From Phyto melanocephala (taxonomy: Eukaryota > Arthropoda > Insecta > Diptera > Rhinophoridae), in the NCBI GenBank assembly GCA_941918925.1, contig OW799233.1, forward strand, positions 60,266,841-60,330,840: a DNA stretch of 64,000 nt, written 5' to 3'. How positions within the stretch are numbered: the first letter of the stretch is position 1; each line of letters begins with the position of its first letter. Below are positions 58,061 to 64,000 of the stretch, in pieces. The position numbers were made by a program, and so were the translations under genes. The notes beneath the pieces were generated by a model. That model worked only from the letters and a program-made list of their open reading frames with translations. It did not search any database and was not told where the DNA came from.

Positions 58061-58605
58061 ATGAAAACCACTGCTGGTTTTTCCTTCACAATTTCATTGT
58101 TTAATAAAAACAAAACCATGACCATCCCAATGCAAACAAAGCCACTGCATACATTGTGTATAACTATACCAGCAAGAACAGAAATTGTGCAAGCAATAAA
58201 ATTAAACCTCAATGAAGATTGCGTCATACTTAATAAAGAATTGAAAGAAGGAATTTTTCTGAGTAATTCAATAGCACCGAAAAGCGGCATAAAACACATA
58301 AAAATATTTAATACAAGAAACAACACAGTAACGTTGCAAGGCATTGAACTGCACACTGACTCATTAAAAAACTACAGTATATTGGATTGCAAGAAAATAA
58401 ATAAAAACAGAGACAGCAATGAACGGTTTGAACGATTAATGAATGAATTACAATTGCCTGAAAATGATGAGTATGCAAAAACGGAATTACTTAATATATT
58501 AAGAAAATATCAAAATATTTTTCATTTGGAAAACGAAAAATTAAGCGTCAACAATTTTTATAACCAAAACATTGCAACTATTGACAATACACCAGTATAC
58601 ATAAA
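58061..58605 (+). pseudogene. Ty3/gypsy (412/mdg1-like) pol fragment inside the BEL/Pao element
   Basis: The plus-strand frame 58061-58681 reads MQTKPLHTLCITIPARTEIV, then IFHLENEKLSVNNFYNQNIA and TPVYIKNYT, the linker between protease and reverse transcriptase in gypsy elements of 412/mdg1 style. From about 58606 the sequence returns to the BEL/Pao element on the minus strand. It sits antisense to that element. Confidence 0.72.
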
Positions 58606-58852
58606 GAATTACACATCGTGTAGTTGTTTTGGCAAACCATCGTTCACATTCTTTCTCTTCAGTCGTAAATTGTGTATGTGATGACGCGTAGATATGCTCT
58701 ATTGACCAAAAACGTTCTAACATATCGTCTAATTTGGGCTCAACGGCTGTGGCATGAAGCGATGCATGTAGCGATGATGATACGTTCATATTTCCTGGGC
58801 CAGACACAACCCAGCCAAATTGTGTTTTTTTGCAAAATTGGCAGATTGACAC
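58606..58852 (-). pseudogene. BEL/Pao protease-to-RT linker
   Basis: QFGWVVSGPGN and MLERFWSIEHIYASSHTQFT, then EKECERWFAKTTTR. These are the conserved FGWVVSG and FWE-type segments just before the reverse transcriptase. The reading stops at the gypsy fragment border. Confidence 0.8.
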
Positions 58853-59037
58853 CTAATCTAATCTGACCATGAGTAAGTCATAAAAAATGCTGGCACCAAC
58901 TAAACAATTAATATGTCCAAGTTGTTCAAAATATGGATCAGCCAAATTGATGTTGGATGGTATATTAAATTTGATCTTGTCGACAGCACTTACAGGTTGA
59001 CGGTGGGTTATATGTGTGAACTATACAAATTTTGAAG

Positions 59038-59649
59038 TTATTCAATAACGATCGAACATATGCCTAGAGGTTTGACGGCTGCCGTTCCAATGCCATGAAT
59101 TTGTATATTTGATTTTTCTCGACGCACTTGCAAATGTTGTGCCATTTTTGATGAAATAAAATTTACCTGTGCACCTGAATCTAATAACACACGCGCTTTT
59201 ATTTTGATGCCAGATACAGAGCCAACACTTACAATAGCAGTGGCCAACAGGACGTCACTTTTCTGTTCACTTGCTTGACATGAGGATGACGAATTTTCTG
59301 ATAAAGGTGCAGAATACTCTTTGTTTGATGCTATAGTAGATTGCGATTGAGGCACCTCACGATGCAACAATGTGTGATGCGAAGAGTTGCACACTTGACA
59401 CTTGTGTTTAGATGGACAATTATTCATTATATGATTTACACTCAAACAATTCAAACATAATTTATTGCGCTTTACCAATGAAAATCTATCGTGCGGAGTC
59501 ATTTTCATAAATAGTGAACATTTAAAGGGACTATGGATTTGTGCATTACAAAGAGCACATTTATTCGATTGTTCACTTGCCACGAACGAAGTTTTTTGTT
59601 TAATAGATGTGTGATGACGACGACGGACGACTTGAGAGGGCTGAGTCAA
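59038..59649 (-). pseudogene. BEL/Pao zinc knuckles and protease
   Basis: 203 codons. CALCNAQIHSPFKC, CLNCLSVNHIMNNCPSKHKC and CQVCNSSHHTLLH are knuckles; ARVLLDSGAQVNFISSKMAQ carries the retropepsin DSG. All motif residues look intact here. The frame overlaps the gag frame that precedes it by 50 bases in another register. Confidence 0.88.
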
Positions 59650-60599
59650 TGATGCTAATGGTTTGACAATGTTTTTCTAAAAAACTAGACAGGGCTTCCC
59701 AATCTGGAAGCTTAAACGATGTGGAATTGTACTGACTAAATTTAGATGAGACTTCTTCCTCCCAGAGCGCCTGCGTTTCTTTATCTAAGCGTGATGTTAC
59801 CAAAAATAGCAAAATTCCATCAGCAATTTGCAGTTTAGAAGAGAACGACTGAAGTGCTCTAATATTGGCGTTAATTTGATCAATAAATTGACTCAGCGAT
59901 GGCACATTAGGTCGGATGATTTTTTCCACTTCAAAAATTTTACTCAGATGAGCCTGAAAAATATACCTCTTATTGTCATACCTTGTCTTCAACAATTGAA
60001 TAGCCTTTTCGTAGTTAGTCCCAGTGATTTCTAAGGACTGAATGATGTTTGCAGCGCTACCTTTTAAGCTAGATTTTAAATATTGAAACTTTTCGACAGG
60101 AAATAAATCCTTTTTTTGATGGACTAATACTTTGAAGGTGCTATAAAAATCAGTCCACCTTCTGGTTCTCCAGAAAATGTCGATAATTGCAAATGGAGTA
60201 GATGATTACGTCCAGCGAAAACACATGCGGCTCAACTCGAGTGCTACTGAGACCGGTCTCCAGTTGAGCCTTTAAAACTGTTATGTGCTCTGCCAACTTC
60301 GCTTTAGTCTCGACGTACATTTCTTCAACTGCTTGGCGAATTGGGCCATCAAGATGTGTTTCGTCCAAGATTTCTAACTGGGATTAAAACTCTTCAAATT
60401 GTTCATAATGGCGATCCAGTAGTGATATTTTAATCTCTGCATAGTGTACTGTAAAAGTGTCAACATTAATTAAACCGTCCCTTGCCGATTGAAGGCGGTT
60501 TATGATTTGCGCTCTTTGTAGCAATTTAAACCGAATGTTTTGATCTGATGGAGGAATTTGCACCTCATCAGCATTAACGCTACTATCTTCGTTCTGCAT
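59600..60599 (-). pseudogene. BEL/Pao gag remnants
   Basis: Three frames in order: 60384-60599 (QIPPSDQNIRFKLLQRAQII), 60150-60368 (MYVETKAKLAEHITVLKAQL) and 59600-59995 (MLKTRYDNKRYIFQAHLSKI, SKLQIADGILLFLVTSRLDK, ETQALWEEEV), the DUF1759-type capsid region. The stop at about 60384 and shifts near 60000-60150 break it. Confidence 0.8.
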
Positions 60600-60655
60600 A
60601 CCGATACGATTTGATTCGGTGTCTTGTTCTTTACGATGGTATTAAAAAACCTTTT

Positions 60656-60679
60656 ACAAAATACGGTTCGAAGGACCTA
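60656..60679 (-). other. Probable primer-binding site of the second BEL/Pao element
   Basis: On the minus strand, right after the LTR end (CGTATCCA), TAGGTCCTTCGAACCGTATT. Position and TGG-like start (TAGG, one change) fit a tRNA-primed site. The tRNA is not identified. Confidence 0.55.
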
Positions 60680-61038
60680 TGGATACGCTGAAGCGTTTTT
60701 CAGCGTTTTGTTCCGAAATGAACAACAAAAAACTTTAAAAAATTATTATTAATTTTGTTTTTTGTCCGCTGCAGAACGAAGTCTTCGTATTGATATCTAC
60801 TTTGCTAATAATTCTTTTTGCACACTTAAATTGGTCTCCGCACATAAAAAATTTTGTAACGGTTGAATCACGCCATTCATCTCCACAGCTGCAGACCAGC
60901 AACAACAACGTACTCTTAAACCAGTTTATTTATTTTTTATGTGTTTTTCATTTTGCTATGTTTGTTTTGGTTGTAGTACATAGTTTAGATTTTTGTTATT
61001 AACACCTTGTGGGTGACACAAAAATACAATTCTTAACA
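60680..61038 (-). repeat. 5' LTR of the second BEL/Pao element
   Basis: 359 bp, the same ends as the left LTR but with two internal deletions (about 70 and 30 bases) and scattered changes. Confidence 0.88.
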
Positions 61039-61260
61039 CATGGTATCAATCTTTTGGAAATATCCGGGAATGAATCGCAATTGAAATTCAGTACAATCAC
61101 CCCAAAACTTTCAGAGATATGAGCAAATAAACACGACTGTCTCTGTTTTTTCCATATTCTTACTACCAAAATAATTCAGCAATAGAATAATTTATAGGTA
61201 CCTTTGCTACTATTTGGTAAAGTTATAGGCAAAATTATTTTTTTTTAATATATATTCCAA
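61039..61260 (-). mobile_element. DINE-like repeat, right part beyond the BEL/Pao element
   Basis: Continues the reverse copy broken at 54963: GGAAATATCCGGGAATGAAT, TTTCAGAGATATGAGCAAA. Begins with the second CATGG (61039-61043). Its far end may be the start block at 63185-63236, if 61260-63185 is a later insertion. Confidence 0.6.
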
Positions 61261-61633
61261 AAATTTACAAACGAAAATCAATTTTTTTTCAGCTTCTAGA
61301 CAACCGAGAGAGTCAATATTGCTATCATCTGAAAGGACTTGACTAGCGCAATATAAGCACTATAAAAAATTATGATTCATGTTGGCCCCCACTACAAAAT
61401 GGCGGACATTCAATATATGTGGCAGCGCATAGAGAAAGAGACCTAAGAATAAATAAAACAATTTTCACTTTTTTTTTATGTGGACAACATCTGAGCATCG
61501 AATGAGACCGATCCCATGCCCCAAAAGTGTTCCCTCCCAGAGATATGCGCGTTTTATAAAAGTGAAGTCGACGATTCTAAGCGCAAATAGAAAGGGACCT
61601 AACGGTAAAATTTATTTGTTTTAATTTTTTTCT
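61261..61633. other. Non-coding flank of the following transposon-type gene
   Basis: Contains ACAAAATGGCGGAC near 61393 and TGAGACCGATCCC near 61503, phrases that recur in altered form at 62821 and 63002-63028. No coding frame. Confidence 0.4.
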
Positions 61634-62511
61634 CTACAATGCTGCTTCTTTTTCAACTTCAGTAACGTTTACTGTATTAACATCATCTTTTGCGAGATTT
61701 CGACACAATTCGCACAAATCGTATGCCGGCTTCATAGTGACGATATGGGGACAATATTTCTTCCACAGTGTTCGGAAAGTGCAAAGTTTTACGATTTTAC
61801 CACCCGGTTCGATGATTTTGGTGTATCTAGTGTAAACAGACGTCTTACTTTCAGTAGTTGGAAGTTTCAATAAACGATAATCACGATGATTTGCTTGACG
61901 TCCAGGTAAAGTGATAGCAACAGTTTCAGCGCAACGGCAGATAAATCAAACAATTTCTTTTTTTCAAAGTAGTTAAAGCATCTGTACGATTAATTCTATT
62001 CGTCATGCCATGTTCGCGTGCATAAACACCATTTTTGTCGTAATGTTCGATTAGATTTTTGTAGCGTTTAATTCCAATTGTAAACAGGAAAAAGTACATA
62101 TCACGGCATATCGGCAAACAAAAAATAATATATCTGATTGTACCGTTTCTTCATAGCTCGCGATCGATCACCAACTTTTGACCTGAGCATTGCATCGTCA
62201 CGGTGAGCTGCCAGATGTGCGAGAATAATTAAATCTTGGGATTCCTTATCTAAATGCATGAAAAACGTACGAAAATCCACAGCCTTCTTAGGGATCACTT
62301 CATTGCATTGATTTGAACAACACGGAGGTGTTTTTGAACCATACAGTCGGGCAACTACCTTTTCTTCGCGTAAATCAAAATCAGATTTATCAGGGTACAT
62401 ATTATCGGTATCATCTTCAGAGTCACTATCCGATAATTCTGAGAAGTGATCGTCATCAGGGAAGCGATAAAGTAAATCTACTTCTTCGAATTCGTCCACC
62501 ATTTCATCCTA
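61634..62511 (-). pseudogene. Transposon-type protein of unplaced family, three frames
   Basis: Reading order is 62101-62511, 61926-62117, 61634-61870. The first piece follows a TTTTAG acceptor at 62512 and has an acidic start (DEMVDEFEEVD, DSDSEDDTDN), a CCSNQC pair and DKESQDLIILAHLAAHRDDA. It continues PICRDMYFFLFTIGIKRYKN, YDKNGVYAREHG, then ETVAITLPGRQANHRDYRLL, LPTTESKTSVYTRY and CPHIVTMKPAYDLCELC. The layout (LPGR ... LP..SK..VY..Y ... P.I..MKP..DLC..C) is one I have seen in transposon-type proteins of other invertebrates, but I cannot name the family. Two frameshifts break it. No inverted ends found. Confidence 0.55.
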
Positions 62512-63184
62512 AAACAAATAGTAAGAATGTTATCAGTTTTAAATTATTTTCGCGAATAACATAATAAGGTTATGTGAAAAAATTTTCGTACTAACAGAGT
62601 GATATTCACGATTTAAAAGAATTATAAACGAGTATTTATTATAATTCACAATTAATAATTTCAGAAAATAAAGCTGGATTCGAAAAAACGCGAGCAAAAT
62701 TGACATCAAACTCATAGCGCGCTAGGTAGAAAACAGTAAAAACCAACTACACAAAACAAGAGGTAGGGACGACCTCGTTTTTAAGGTTGACCAACACGTC
62801 ATGAGACGTGTCGCTTTCAAATGAGACCAATACCAACACGCTCAGTGATGGTACACCAGAGATACAGGTATTTAAATCTTTAAAATGGCTCTCTCTATAT
62901 ACATATATTGGTAAAATCTGGTATTTTTAAATGTAACTTCTTGAACCCCCTCAATATTGGTATCAAATAATTACAGTAAATTATTTAAAAATTTAAAATC
63001 CAAGATGGCGTCTAAAACAAAATGGCGGATTAAATTTTTATAACCTCATCAATATGGGTAGCAAATTAAAGGGATTGATTAGTAGAATACAGTTAACTAC
63101 GTATAAATTCAAAATTATGGATGGCGTCGGAAATAATAAGTAAAAATGGCGAATAACATGAATACCTAACTATACATGATGCTG
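62512..63184. other. Non-coding flank with repeated phrases
   Basis: TCAAATGAGACCAATACCAA (62817) and AAATGGCGGATTAAA (63021) echo the other flank. An upstream exon of the preceding gene could lie here but none is supported. Confidence 0.35.
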
Positions 63185-63236
63185 AAGGGTATTATCAGAT
63201 TCAGCACGGCCGATTATAGCACTCTTACTAGTTTTT
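63185..63236 (-). repeat. DINE-like start block, reverse orientation
   Basis: GAAGGGTATTATCAGATTCA, GCACGGCCGATTATAGCACT, CTTACTAGTT: the decayed reverse of a family-1 start. Confidence 0.6.
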
Positions 63237-64000
63237 AAGTTATTTCATTATATATTTTGTCACGATAACCAAGCAATTGTTTGCATTGTATCAGTTAATG
63301 TTTATTTTCGATATGGTTGTCGTTTAAAAATAGTATGATTAAAAAAAAAAAACTGTTTCGACAAAAATATCATTTAATTCAAAAGTATTAAAAATTAAAA
63401 AAACTCATTAAATAATAGGTGAGGCAACAGTATGATTACAAAGGAATCAAGCTATGATTTTCTTTAGCAATAATTTGATTTTAACCGTTCTTCTTCTTTC
63501 TGAATAAATTTTTATTATTTTAATAATTTTAAAAAATATTAGTATAAAAATTGCAATTAAAAAGGTAAGTACATAAATCATTATATGCAATTAACAGCCC
63601 AAGACAATAATTGCCATATATATTGTTATTGCATTGTATTATATATTAATATAATGATATAGAAGTTAATTTTAAATTAAAGGAGCATATTTGTATTGTT
63701 TTTATCAGGGAATACACAGATTAATATAAGGCCACTTGGTATTCATAGGTTGGGTGGGAAATGTAGGCTTAATCAGTGATATCAGAAATCTCACTGCCTC
63801 TGATCAATTTAACCAAAATATTATTATTGTTTGTCTTATTTGTCATTGTCAAATTTATTATAATTTTTTTTTTTTTTTGTAAAAAGCAACTTTGGGGTAG
63901 AGGATAAATCCTACACCACATGAACTAAAGTTGGTGCACAAGAACACCGATCTATCTCTTTTTACACCTAACCTCCTGCTTTTTAGTGTTACACAGGTGA
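63237..64000. other. Nothing recognised
   Basis: AT-rich sequence to the window edge without supported features. Confidence 0.4.

Larger units (their letters stand above)
54964..61038 (-). mobile_element. Second BEL/Pao retrotransposon, heavily degraded
   Basis: Two LTRs (54964-55414 and 60680-61038), a polypurine tract beside the left one, and gag, protease, RNase H and integrase remnants on the minus strand in BEL/Pao order. The 5-bp duplication CATGG flanks it. The reverse transcriptase core is absent: between 57582 and 58605 there are a DINE-like repeat, a mariner remnant and a gypsy fragment instead. Length 6075 bp. Confidence 0.9.

Overview
The window is AT-rich animal DNA, almost certainly from a higher fly (Diptera). 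The pointers are BEL/Pao and Ty3/gypsy elements with insect-type domains, hAT, Transib, PIF/Harbinger, pogo and mariner DNA transposons, many copies of DINE-1/HINE-like repeats (TATACCCTTCAC ends, GACAGACGG motifs, an AT microsatellite in the middle), and spliced genes with GT-AG introns. The fly assignment is inference from repeat style; the species cannot be read from the sequence.

The only host gene I can support lies on the minus strand. Two exons of a synaptic vesicle glycoprotein 2 (SV2)-like major facilitator transporter sit at 16842-17223 and 10513-10634. Both have GT/AG borders and their phases fit exactly. Everything else readable is transposon. If the next upstream exon lies beyond the right edge, most of the window is one large intron.

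Layout. 1-6464: BEL/Pao element, minus strand, LTRs about 1% diverged, inserted inside a hAT transposase gene (6465-7481). 7817-23030: DINE-like repeats of several families, a Helitron-like end at 16769, a Helitron-like unit with a 122-bp tandem array (19932-21205), and the SV2-like exons. 24150-25931: PIF/Harbinger element with a 46-bp-arm hairpin. 27008-30321: Transib element (RAG1-related) with a 5-bp duplication and ends resembling V(D)J recombination signals. 30460-34400: pogo/Tigger remnant split by a hAT element (31066-34034) that has perfect 8-bp duplications and a three-exon gene broken by one stop. 34399-34922: MITE. 35400-37900: Ty3/gypsy remnant.

38643-39722: stacked DINE-like copies. 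42642-48552: a five-level nest of transposons (hAT in which sits a DINE-like repeat, in which sits a second hAT, in which sits another copy of that hAT, which holds a mariner and a further DINE-like repeat). 49545-54650: truncated hAT copy, Ty3/gypsy remnants and a small pogo-like element. 54964-61038: a second, wrecked BEL/Pao element inserted in a DINE-like repeat, its reverse transcriptase region replaced by other elements. 61634-62511: a frameshifted gene of transposon type that I could not place in a family.

The window is therefore an archive of transposon insertion history. Target-site duplications order many of the events. Nearly all coding units are broken.
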